The translations under genes and the position numbers were made by a program. The notes below the pieces were generated by a model, which worked only from the letters and a program-made list of their open reading frames with translations, made no database searches and had not been told where the DNA came from. 64,000 nucleotides of DNA from Parapontixanthobacter aurantiacus (GTDB lineage Bacteria; Pseudomonadota; Alphaproteobacteria; Sphingomonadales; Sphingomonadaceae): NCBI RefSeq assembly GCF_009827635.1, contig NZ_WTYW01000001.1:1-64000 (forward strand), given 5' to 3'. Shown one piece after another: positions 28,415 through 36,126 of this stretch (position 1 is its first letter; every line of letters starts with the position of its first letter).

Positions 28415-28735
28415 CCGGCGGCAAGCCGAAGGATGTTTTTGGTGTAAATCCTAACGTCTTCAACATCGCTGCATAAAGAAGGGGCACGGTATTGCGCCGT
28501 GCCCCTAAACGCATCGTAGTATTCTTCATTAATAGGGTAGAGCTGCCCCATCGGAATAGGTTTAGTAGGGACGTTTTGGGGAGTTAGCGCATCGAAAAAT
28601 GGTAGGAAACCGCGACCTCTGACCTTGTTCAACGCAATTATTCGTTTTGAACGAAAAAGAGCGAGAACCCTGCTAATTAGGATTAATCCGGTTGCGGCGG
28701 TTGCGCAAACTGTGGATGGTGATTGGCTAACACCA
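28415..28735. other. no gene recognised
   Basis: About 320 bp between the truncated DUF3089 gene and the pectin-locus hydratase. It is AT-richer than the neighbours. The open frames here have no family resemblance. It may mark a junction between the respiratory/stress half of the island and the pectin locus. Confidence 0.4.
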
Positions 28736-29524
28736 CTAAAACCGCACCTGCGCCGATACTGCGGCTGTAACCGAATCGATGTCAGCGAAATGTGCAGTTG
28801 CATGTTGGCCCGGCCTTATCTCGTGCACGCCGGTGATTGCACCGCTCGATACCCACCAGCCCGACTGCAGTTCGATGCCGCGCCCGACAAGATTGCGAAG
28901 CAGGAAACAAACCGCGCCGAACGGGCCGTCCAGCATCGTCGCCGTAGTCGCTTCTCCGATGGTCCGGCCATCGATATCGAGCGAAACATCTATATCATCG
29001 AGGCCGTCCCACTTCTCGGGCGGGACGCATCGCCCAAGCAGAATTCCCGCATTGTTTCCATGGTCCGATACAGTGACGCATGGTCCGTCGGAATTGATGT
29101 TGGCATAAGGCGACGACGCAATCTCAACGCCGATACGAACTTCGTCGACCCACGCCATCGCTTCGACCGGAGATGTTGGCAGCGGCTCGTCGAGCACTTT
29201 CAGACGAAGCATGAATTCCGCTTCGACGGCGGCGAACCCGCTCTCGAAAATCTGAAAGTCGATCTGCCCATCGCTTTCATATCGAATGGAGTCGGAAAAA
29301 ATGGGGCCGACCAATCTATCGGCGCCGAGGCTTTTGCTTTGCGGCGGATTTATCTTCCCGACTTTCCAACCGCCGACCTCTTTCTCCCACAGATCGAGAG
29401 CGCAATCTTGAATTTCGTAAGCTGCAGAAAGCGTGGTCGGTCGCTCCCCCGGATACGACGCGATGCAACCGCCATTCTTGCGAGCTTCTACGAAAGCGCC
29501 TGCAATCGTTTTCGCGCCATTCAT
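28736..29524 (-). CDS. 2-keto-4-pentenoate hydratase-like protein (FAH superfamily)
   Basis: The 262-aa product matches the MhpD/2-oxopent-4-enoate hydratase branch: PTTLSAAYEIQDCAL, GGWKVGKINP, FAAVEAEFMLRL with the metal-ligand Glu residues and PSELM-type VEIASSPYANI. Family members hydrate or decarboxylate 2-keto acids with Mg2+. An ATG exists at 29548, but the ATG at 29524 has AGGGGA eight bases upstream and was preferred. It is divergent from the LacI gene, with a perfect GACACCGGTGTC palindrome between them, so it is probably part of the uronate regulon. No step of the known galacturonate path needs it; a side path for a keto-deoxy acid is a guess. Confidence 0.75.
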   Translation of the reverse strand: MNGAKTIAGAFVEARKNGGCIASYPGERPTTLSAAYEIQDCALDLWEKEVGGWKVGKINPPQSKSLGADRLVGPIFSDSIRYESDGQIDFQIFESGFAAVEAEFMLRLKVLDEPLPTSPVEAMAWVDEVRIGVEIASSPYANINSDGPCVTVSDHGNNAGILLGRCVPPEKWDGLDDIDVSLDIDGRTIGEATTATMLDGPFGAVCFLLRNLVGRGIELQSGWWVSSGAITGVHEIRPGQHATAHFADIDSVTAAVSAQVRF

Positions 29525-29574
29525 CGGATTATTCCCCTGCCCTTCCATTATTCGAACAGTGTTTGACGCATTTG

Positions 29575-29586
29575 GACACCGGTGTC
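29575..29586. promoter_or_regulatory. LacI-type operator, perfect palindrome
   Basis: GACACCGGTGTC is a perfect 12-bp palindrome centred on ACCGGT, in the gap between the divergent hydratase and LacI genes. It is the most symmetrical of five related sites in the locus, and its position allows autoregulation of the repressor. Confidence 0.75.
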
Positions 29587-29680
29587 AAAAGGTAATGCCC
29601 GAAGGGAAAGTGGGTGATTGGGAGGTCTTCGCAATCGGTACACAGTGTTCTATCGACCCCTGAGCCAACAGCGTAATTGG

Positions 29681-30709
29681 ATGAACATGCCCGAAGCCAA
29701 CCACAAACCGACGATCAACGATGTCGCACGCGTCGCGGGTGTTTCGAAGAAGACCGTCAGCAGGGTCATCAATCGATCCCCGCTACTCAAACCGGAAACT
29801 CGCACGAAGGTCGAGGATGTCATCGCCTCGCTGGGCTACCGACCCAATATGCAGGCGCGCGCCCTCGCCATGGGCAGAAACTTTCTGCTCGGACTTCTTC
29901 ACGACAATCCGAATGCGCAGACGGTGCTGAACTTCCAGTTCGGAGTTCTCGATGCGATCCGCGACACGGAATTTGCCCTCGTCGTCCGCCCGGTCGATCG
30001 ACGTTCTCCGCGCATGCTCGATGACATACGATCGTTTCTCGAAGTGCAGCGTCTTTACGGCGTGCTGATCCTTCCGCCGATTTCCGAAAACGACGACCTG
30101 GCGAATCTGTGCCGCGAGATGGGCTGCGGCTACGTCCGCATGGGTTCGGCGCAACTCGATGATGACGAACATCTGGTTCAGTCGAACGATCGCGAATGTG
30201 TCGAGAATGTCATCGATCATCTCGTCGAGCAGGGGCATCGCCGCATTGCGATAATCCAGGGTCCTGAAGGATTCCGTTCCGCACAAGAAAGGTGGGAAGG
30301 TTTCTCGGCCGCGATGCACAGGCATGGCCTCGACGTTCCCGCGGACGCAATCGCCCGAGGCAACTATCGCTTCGATTCAGGTATCGCCGCTGCCGAAAAG
30401 CTGCTGGAGGGAAGTTTCCGTCCTACGGCTATCTTCGCCAGCAATGACGAAATGGCCGCCGGCGCATTCCACATGGCGCGATCGCGCGGTATCGATGTGC
30501 CAAGCGAACTGTCGATTGTCGGGTTCGACGACTCTCCCATCGCCGCTCACATCTGGCCTCCCATGACGACGGTCGGGTGGCCCATTCGGGAAATGGCAAA
30601 GGCTGCCGCGCTCAAACTGATTGACCCGTCCGAGGCCGAAGCGAAGCAGTCCATCTTTCCCGCGCGGTTGGTACGTCGCAGTTCGGTGGCTCCGCCCCAG
30701 CGCGATTGA
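29681..30709 (+). CDS. LacI-family transcriptional regulator of uronate genes
   Basis: The 342-aa product has the LacI N-terminal helix-turn-helix, TINDVARVAGVSKKTVSRVI, the hinge helix region (MQARALAMG) and a periplasmic-binding-protein-like sensor domain ending in IVGFDDSPIAAHIWPPMTTV. ATG at 29681 starts just before the DNA-binding helix; an alternative ATG is 29687. It sits divergent from the hydratase with a perfect palindromic operator between. Four further sites lie before the catabolic operons, so it most likely represses all of them and is released by a uronate intermediate (KDG or a relative, by analogy with other uronate regulators). It is the only transcription factor in the pectin locus. 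Confidence 0.88.
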   Translation: MNMPEANHKPTINDVARVAGVSKKTVSRVINRSPLLKPETRTKVEDVIASLGYRPNMQARALAMGRNFLLGLLHDNPNAQTVLNFQFGVLDAIRDTEFALVVRPVDRRSPRMLDDIRSFLEVQRLYGVLILPPISENDDLANLCREMGCGYVRMGSAQLDDDEHLVQSNDRECVENVIDHLVEQGHRRIAIIQGPEGFRSAQERWEGFSAAMHRHGLDVPADAIARGNYRFDSGIAAAEKLLEGSFRPTAIFASNDEMAAGAFHMARSRGIDVPSELSIVGFDDSPIAAHIWPPMTTVGWPIREMAKAAALKLIDPSEAEAKQSIFPARLVRRSSVAPPQRD

Positions 30710-30750
30710 GCTACGGTTGCAATTCGAGGCGATTGCGTGAATAACGCCGA

Positions 30751-30764
30751 TGACACCGGTTTCC
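30751..30764. promoter_or_regulatory. LacI-type operator before the kdu-like operon
   Basis: TGACACCGGTTTCC shares the TGACACCGGT core with the other sites in this locus. It lies 73 bp upstream of the isomerase start codon, in the gap after the LacI gene. Confidence 0.65.
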
Positions 30765-30836
30765 GCGAAACACGAATCGCGTGGTTGCAAGCCAGACCGT
30801 TCGCTGACCGGACAAAGACATAGCAAGGAGCTTTCC

Positions 30837-31469
30837 ATGAAAATCGCCCTCATCAACGAGAATAGCCAAGCAGCAAAGAACGGCATCATTCACGATGCGC
30901 TGACCACGGTCGTCGAGCCTCTGGGTCACGAAGTTCACAATTATGGCATGTATACTGCCGAGGACGAGGCACAGGTGACCTATCCGATGGTAGGGCTGCT
31001 GACGGGCATTCTGTTGAATTCGGGTGCTGCCGACTTCGTGGTGACCGGCTGCGGTACCGGTACCGGTTCGATGCTGGCCGCAAATGCGATGCCGGGCGTA
31101 TTCTGCGGGCTCGTGATCGATCCCACCGATGCCTTTCTTTTCGCGCAGATCAACGACGGGAACGCGATCGCGATGCCATATGCGAAAGGATTCGGCTGGG
31201 CTGCGGAACTGAACTTGCAGGACTGCTATCGCAAATTGTTCGAAGGCACGCCGGGCGAAGGCTATCCCAAGGAGCGTGCGCAGATCATGGCGAAGAACCG
31301 CGGCGTTCTCTCGGATCTGAAGTCAAAAACATGCCATGACATGCTGACGGTGCTCAAGAACGTCGATCAGGATCTGCTGAAGAGTGCGATCGCCGGCGAG
31401 AAATTTAAGGACCTGTTCTACGAGAACTCGAAGGACGAGGAAATCAGCGACTATCTTCGCACCCTTTGA
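30837..31469 (+). CDS. RpiB/LacA/LacB-family sugar isomerase, likely 5-keto-4-deoxyuronate isomerase (DhuI-like)
   Basis: The 210-aa product has the RpiB/LacAB fold: MKIALINENSQAAKNG at the N-terminus and the phosphate/anion-loop region DFVVTGCGTGTGSMLAAN with the active-site Cys. It is longer than RpiB (about 150 aa). In streptococci a member of this family, DhuI, isomerises the unsaturated-uronate product DK-I, and its partner DhuD is an SDR. Here the next gene is the SDR KduD and the third is KDG kinase, so this protein most likely replaces KduI. AAGGAG lies six bases before the ATG, which fixes the start; an upstream extension to 30750 is not supported. An operator precedes the gene. Confidence 0.78.
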   Translation: MKIALINENSQAAKNGIIHDALTTVVEPLGHEVHNYGMYTAEDEAQVTYPMVGLLTGILLNSGAADFVVTGCGTGTGSMLAANAMPGVFCGLVIDPTDAFLFAQINDGNAIAMPYAKGFGWAAELNLQDCYRKLFEGTPGEGYPKERAQIMAKNRGVLSDLKSKTCHDMLTVLKNVDQDLLKSAIAGEKFKDLFYENSKDEEISDYLRTL

Positions 31470-31490
31470 TCGTTATCGGGAAGGCAGCAT

Positions 31491-32264
31491 ATGTCCGAAG
31501 GAACTTTCGATCTGACCGGCCGGGTTGCCATGGTGACCGGGGCTAATACCGGAATTGGGCAGGGTATCACGGTTGCACTAGCGAATGCTGGTGCCGACGT
31601 AGCTCTGGTTGCGCGGCGTGATCCATCCGAAACGCGCGAAATGGTCGAGAAGGCGGGGCGTCGTGCGCATGTGGTCATGGCCGACCTGTCCTCCATCGAA
31701 CCTTGCGCGCGGGTCGTGGAGGAAACGGTCGAGGCTCTCGGCAGCCTCGACATTCTCGTGAACAACGCCGGCATCATTCGTCGCGAGGATGCGCTCGACT
31801 TCTCCGAAAAGGACTGGGATGCGGTGATGGACGTGAACCTCAAGGTTCTGTTCTTCCTCAGCCAGGCCGCTGCCCGGCATATGACCGGCTGGGCGAGCCA
31901 GGGGGGGCGTCGTGGAAAGATCATCAACATCGCTTCCATGCTGACTTTCCAGGGAGGAATTCGGGTTCCAAGCTATACCGCTTCGAAGAGCGGAGTCGGC
32001 GGGTTGACGAAGCTGATGGCGAATGAATGGGCACCCAAGGGCATCAATGTGAACGCTATTGCGCCCGGTTATATCGCCACCAACAATACGGCAGCGTTGC
32101 AGGCTGACGAAACGCGCAACCGGCAGATAATGGAGCGTATTCCCGAAGGGCGCTGGGGCGACCCGGCCGATATCGGTGGGGCAGCAGTCTTTCTTGCCAG
32201 CCGCGCCGCCGATTACGTGCAGGGCCATATCCTCGCCGTCGATGGCGGGTGGCTGGCACGATGA
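31491..32264 (+). CDS. kduD: 2-deoxy-D-gluconate 3-dehydrogenase / DK-II reductase (SDR)
   Basis: The 257-aa product is a classical SDR with TGANTGIGQG, NNAGII, catalytic YTASK and a C-terminus, IPEGRWGDPADIGGAAVFLA and YVQGHILAVDGGWLAR, that is typical of KduD. It reduces 3-deoxy-D-glycero-2,5-hexodiulosonate to KDG with NAD(P)H in pectin and alginate-like uronate pathways. It follows the isomerase by 21 bp, and its stop overlaps the kdgK start (ATGA), so the three make one operon. Confidence 0.88.
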   Translation: MSEGTFDLTGRVAMVTGANTGIGQGITVALANAGADVALVARRDPSETREMVEKAGRRAHVVMADLSSIEPCARVVEETVEALGSLDILVNNAGIIRREDALDFSEKDWDAVMDVNLKVLFFLSQAAARHMTGWASQGGRRGKIINIASMLTFQGGIRVPSYTASKSGVGGLTKLMANEWAPKGINVNAIAPGYIATNNTAALQADETRNRQIMERIPEGRWGDPADIGGAAVFLASRAADYVQGHILAVDGGWLAR

Positions 32265-33286
32265 GCGTTCCGGCGGGGACGGGGCCCGTCGTCTGTTTTG
32301 GTGAAATGCTCTTACGGATGTCGCCTTGTGCCGGCACACCATTGTCGCGTGCCGACGCACTCGATCTCGTCGTCGGCGGAGCGGAGGCGAATGTCGCGAT
32401 TGCCTTGGCCGGTTTGGGCGTTCCGACCCGTATGCTGAGCGTCGTTCCGGACAATCCTCTTGGACATCGCGCTTTGGCGGCTCTGGGAGAGGCCGGTGTG
32501 GATCGCGTCGCCGTCACGACGAAAACTGGCCGCATGGGGGTGTATTTTTTTGAACCGCCGACCGGTCCAATCGCTGGCAGGGTGACGTATGACCGCGCCG
32601 ACAGCGCGTTCGTTCGAAGCTTGCCGCAGGAACTGAAATTCTCGCAGGCCTTGGAAAATGCCTCCTTGCTTCACTTATCGGGCATCACGCCCGCTCTCGG
32701 CAAAGCCGGCGTGGCTCTTGCCGATGCGGCTGTCGCTGCTGCGAAAGAAGCAGGAATACCGATCTGCTTCGACGGGAATTACCGGGCCAATCTGTGGGAC
32801 GCGTGGGATTGCGAACCGCGTGCGATCCTGACCGAACTGGTGCAAGAGGCAACCATTCTGATCGGCAATCACCGCGACATATCTCTTCTGCTCGGCAAAA
32901 CATTTTCAGGCGAAGGCTCTGAGCGCCGCCGCGAAGCTGCAGAGGCGGCATTCGACCGGTTTCGATCCTTGCAACTGATTGCCTCCACTGCGCGCCGTGT
33001 CGAAAGCGGTACCGTCAACGGCTTGGCCGCACGGGTCGATCTCAGGGAATCCGCCTGGCAAACTGACGAAGTCCGGATCGATCCGATCGTCGATCGCATC
33101 GGAACTGGAGACGCTTTCGCCGCTGGCGTCTTGCTCCGCTGGTTGGAAGGCGGCTCGGCTCAGGACATGGCGGAGACCGGATTGGCCTTGGCAGTCATGA
33201 AGCATGGAATACCGGGAGATTCGATTGCCGTGACGCGAAATGACCTCGATCAGTTCGACTTCGGGGGGAGCGATGTCCGCCGGTAA
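32261..33286 (+). CDS. kdgK: 2-dehydro-3-deoxygluconate (KDG) kinase
   Basis: The 341-aa product is a PfkB-family kinase: VVCFGEMLLRMSP, GGAEANVAIALAGLG, CFDGNYRANLWD and the catalytic DRIGTGDAFAAGVLL. It phosphorylates KDG, the meeting point of the saturated and unsaturated uronate branches, to KDPG. The paralogue at 2203 is similar in all motifs. The start ATG overlaps the kduD stop. Its own 3' end overlaps the esterase start by 14 bases. KDPG aldolase, the next enzyme, is not in the window. Confidence 0.9.
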   Translation: MSVPAGTGPVVCFGEMLLRMSPCAGTPLSRADALDLVVGGAEANVAIALAGLGVPTRMLSVVPDNPLGHRALAALGEAGVDRVAVTTKTGRMGVYFFEPPTGPIAGRVTYDRADSAFVRSLPQELKFSQALENASLLHLSGITPALGKAGVALADAAVAAAKEAGIPICFDGNYRANLWDAWDCEPRAILTELVQEATILIGNHRDISLLLGKTFSGEGSERRREAAEAAFDRFRSLQLIASTARRVESGTVNGLAARVDLRESAWQTDEVRIDPIVDRIGTGDAFAAGVLLRWLEGGSAQDMAETGLALAVMKHGIPGDSIAVTRNDLDQFDFGGSDVRR

Positions 33287-34823
33287 CGGAGTAACGCGCC
33301 GAGGCATGATCGCCGGCGGACTGACCGGGTCCATGCTGCTGGCGGCACCCGCTTTTGGCGCGCCTCGCGATCCTCGGGTACTGACCTACCAAGGTTTCAT
33401 CGATCGCGGGACGCCGGCTTTTCTGGGCATTCGATATGCCCGAGCGAAGCGATTTGCCCTTCCGGAGCGCGAACCGGTCCCCATGACTACGACCGATGCA
33501 ACGTCGTTCGGTCCGCTGGCTCCGCAGCGTGGCCAGCCGGTAAGCGCCGTCAGTGAGGACTGTCACTTTCTCAACATCTGGCTGCCCGACCCCCGTCCGG
33601 GCGCAAAAAAGCCGGTTATGGTCTATTTTCACGGCGGGGCATACAATGGTGGTTCGGTGACCGACCCCGTGACGCAAGGGCCATACCTTGCAGCCCAAGG
33701 CGATGTCGTGGTTGTGACCGTCAACCACCGCCTCAACGTCCTCGGATACGGCTGGCTGCAACCGTTCGGCGAACAATTCAGACACACCGGCAACCTGGGG
33801 CAACTCGATCTAATCGTAGCCCTGGAATGGGTGCGCGATCATATTGCCGCGTTCGGAGGCGATCCGAACCGCGTGATGGTCTTCGGTCAGTCGGGGGGCG
33901 GTGCGAAAATCGCCACGCTCATGGGGATGCCCGAGGCTGACGGACTTTTCCATTCTGCCGCGACGATGAGCGGTCAGCAGGTAACCGCACAGGGTCCGGG
34001 CAATGCATGGAAACGGATGCAGGCTTTCATGGCTCAAACGGGCGCGAAAGATGCCGAAGCGTTGGAGTCCATGCCGCTCGAGGAAATGGTCGAGGGGCTT
34101 TCGGCAATCGATCCGGTTCTTGGTGGAAGCCTTTATTTCGGGCCTGTGCTGGACATGGTCCATCTCCATCGTCATCCGTTTTGGCCGAACGCTGCCCCGC
34201 AATCGCTTCATATCCCGATGATCCTCGGGAATACGACCGACGAGACGCGTGCGTTCATCTCGCCTGACGGACCGGTCGTGACAGGTTTGGACTGGTCGAA
34301 CATCGCCGAGCGTCTCGGCCCTCAAATCAAGATCGATCTAAGACCCGATTGGGTCGTTAAGCAGTATCGCGAACATTTTCCTGACTGGAGCGCTGAAGAA
34401 ATTTTCTATGCGGCGAGCACGGATGGACGCAGCTGGCCTGGCCAGTTCATCGAAGCCGACGAACGCGCACGGGCAGGTGCAGGCGATACCTGGGTTTATC
34501 AACTGGACCGAGAATCTCCGATCGATCCGCAACGCGGTGCAGCACATACCGATGACCTTCCCTATGTTTTCGGAACGCTCGGCGCAGAAGGAAGCTTTTC
34601 GGGGACCGGAAAGCGCGCACGCGAAATTTCGGCAGCCATGATCCGGGCATTTTCCGGATTGGCGCGCGGCGGTAGGCCGGGTCTGTCAAATTGGCTGCCG
34701 TACCGACTACCGGAGCGTCAAACTCTGATGATCGAAGAGGACCGCTTCGCGATGGCAAGCGATCCGCGCGGTTGGCAGCGCGAGATGTGGTCAACCGCGC
34801 CTTATATCCAACCGGGAATTTGA
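33273..34823 (+). CDS. type-B carboxylesterase with Tat-like signal
   Basis: The 516-aa product starts with a twin-arginine-type signal (VTRRGMIAGG, then a hydrophobic stretch to about residue 30). The carboxylesterase fold shows the oxyanion motif YFHGGAYNGGS, nucleophile GQSGGG near residue 210, acidic residue in GNTTDETRAF and catalytic His in GAAHTDDLPYVF. It would act in the periplasm or outside. In this operon it may remove acetyl, methyl or feruloyl groups from pectic oligomers; the family alone does not tell which. GGGGGAG precedes the ATG at 33273, which lies within the end of kdgK. Confidence 0.8.
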   Translation: MSAGNGVTRRGMIAGGLTGSMLLAAPAFGAPRDPRVLTYQGFIDRGTPAFLGIRYARAKRFALPEREPVPMTTTDATSFGPLAPQRGQPVSAVSEDCHFLNIWLPDPRPGAKKPVMVYFHGGAYNGGSVTDPVTQGPYLAAQGDVVVVTVNHRLNVLGYGWLQPFGEQFRHTGNLGQLDLIVALEWVRDHIAAFGGDPNRVMVFGQSGGGAKIATLMGMPEADGLFHSAATMSGQQVTAQGPGNAWKRMQAFMAQTGAKDAEALESMPLEEMVEGLSAIDPVLGGSLYFGPVLDMVHLHRHPFWPNAAPQSLHIPMILGNTTDETRAFISPDGPVVTGLDWSNIAERLGPQIKIDLRPDWVVKQYREHFPDWSAEEIFYAASTDGRSWPGQFIEADERARAGAGDTWVYQLDRESPIDPQRGAAHTDDLPYVFGTLGAEGSFSGTGKRAREISAAMIRAFSGLARGGRPGLSNWLPYRLPERQTLMIEEDRFAMASDPRGWQREMWSTAPYIQPGI

Positions 34824-35695
34824 TGATGAAAAGACTGTATCTCGCCTCCTTTGCCGCATTGGCCGCGATGTCGGCAACACCGCTACAGGCGCAGTCCGGA
34901 CCGCCATCTTCCGTAATTGCGACCGAGACCAGCACGGTCGAAGGCATCAACAAAATCATCATGGTCGGCGATTCCACGACAGCGACCGGGAATGGTTGGG
35001 GGTCGATGTTTTGCGCCCATCACACCACGCATCCGACCGCTTGCCTCAATCTTGCCCGGAATGGACGCAGTAGCGGATCGTACCGTGCGGAGGGGTTGTG
35101 GGACGTGGCACTCGCCGAGATGCGGGTGGAAGGTTACAATCGGACTTTCGTCTTCATCGGCTTCGGTCACAACGATCAACCCGGCAAGCCGGGTCGCTCG
35201 ACCGATCTTGAGACCGAGTTCCCGGCGAACATGCAACGCTATGTTGCGGAAGCGAGAGAGGCAGGGGCTGTTCCGATACTTTTCACCCCGCTTACGCGCC
35301 GGTTGTTCGATGAGGGGGAGGTCGCGCGCGATCTCGATCCTTGGGCTGAGGCTATACGAAAGATCGGCCGCGAAACCGGGACGCCGGTGATAGACCTGAA
35401 CGAAAACAGCCGCGAAATCGTTCAGGCGCTCGGTCCGTCGGTGCAGAATTTGATGGCGGAACGACCCCCGAGCGCAGAGGTAGCGGCAGCTGCGGCGATC
35501 GACGGTGAGACGTTGCCTTCCGAAACTGGCCAGGCTCCCCTCGTGCGTTCTCCCGAAGGACTGCGCGTCGCACGGATGAATTCCCGTTTCGACTACACCC
35601 ATTTGGGCGAATATGGCGGTAAGCTGTTCGCTGCGGTCGTTGCGGGTGAAGTAGTACGGCAAGTGCCGGAAATACGTAAACTTATTCGGCCCTAG
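34823..35695 (+). CDS. rhamnogalacturonan acetylesterase-like SGNH hydrolase (CE12)
   Basis: The 290-aa product has a Sec signal (cut near ATPLQAQ, residue 23) and SGNH blocks: VGDSTTATGNGWG with the nucleophile Ser, ARNGRSSGSY, FIGFGHNDQ and the closing DYTHLGEYG with the Asp-His pair. This matches CE12, which removes acetyl groups from rhamnogalacturonan/pectin. The ATG at 34823 overlaps the stop of the esterase (TGATG). It is the last gene of the isomerase operon. Confidence 0.85.
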   Translation: MMKRLYLASFAALAAMSATPLQAQSGPPSSVIATETSTVEGINKIIMVGDSTTATGNGWGSMFCAHHTTHPTACLNLARNGRSSGSYRAEGLWDVALAEMRVEGYNRTFVFIGFGHNDQPGKPGRSTDLETEFPANMQRYVAEAREAGAVPILFTPLTRRLFDEGEVARDLDPWAEAIRKIGRETGTPVIDLNENSREIVQALGPSVQNLMAERPPSAEVAAAAAIDGETLPSETGQAPLVRSPEGLRVARMNSRFDYTHLGEYGGKLFAAVVAGEVVRQVPEIRKLIRP

Positions 35696-35700
35696 AACAC

Positions 35701-36126
35701 TTAATCGACCGGATAAGCGATGATGATGGAGAGCGGCTCGTTGCCGGTCTGCCGAATGCCGACCACGGCGCCGTCGTAGAGGTAGGCTGCCATGCCGGGT
35801 GTAAGTTCAGCTTCGACGCCATCGGAAATGACTACTCCGCGCCCCGAGGTCACGTAGTAGACTTCGTCGTGAGAGATGGGATGTTCTCCTACCGCCGCGC
35901 CCGGATCGAGAACGCGGCGGCGGAATTCCATGCGGCGAGGTTGGGGTGCCGCGTCACTTATGCGGTACGCAGTCGACATTCCGATCGCCCCATGGGGCGG
36001 GGCTTCGCGCACCATTACATCGGTTTCTCTGACCACGACCATCGGCGGCACGGCGGTCGGCTCTGCTTCAGGTACGGAAGCACAGCCTAACAAGCCGAAA
36101 ACCGTCAGACAGACGGCAGATCTCAT
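35701..36126 (-). CDS. cupin-domain lipoprotein
   Basis: The 141-aa product has a short signal with lipobox LLGC (Cys near residue 14), then a linker and one cupin. The first cupin motif GEHPISHDEVYYVTSGRG has two His and a Glu; the third His expected in the second motif is replaced in DGAVVGIRQTGN, so metal binding may be weak. KdgF, a cupin, linearises unsaturated uronates, but it is cytoplasmic; a membrane-anchored cupin with a pectate lyase is unusual. Start ATG overlaps the lyase stop (ATGA), proving close coupling. Function unknown. Confidence 0.7.
   Translation of the reverse strand: MRSAVCLTVFGLLGCASVPEAEPTAVPPMVVVRETDVMVREAPPHGAIGMSTAYRISDAAPQPRRMEFRRRVLDPGAAVGEHPISHDEVYYVTSGRGVVISDGVEAELTPGMAAYLYDGAVVGIRQTGNEPLSIIIAYPVD

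Noticed and set aside
28341-28529. Small frame behind the truncated DUF3089 gene as a transposase remnant
   Set aside because: No motif of any transposase family; no inverted repeats found nearby.
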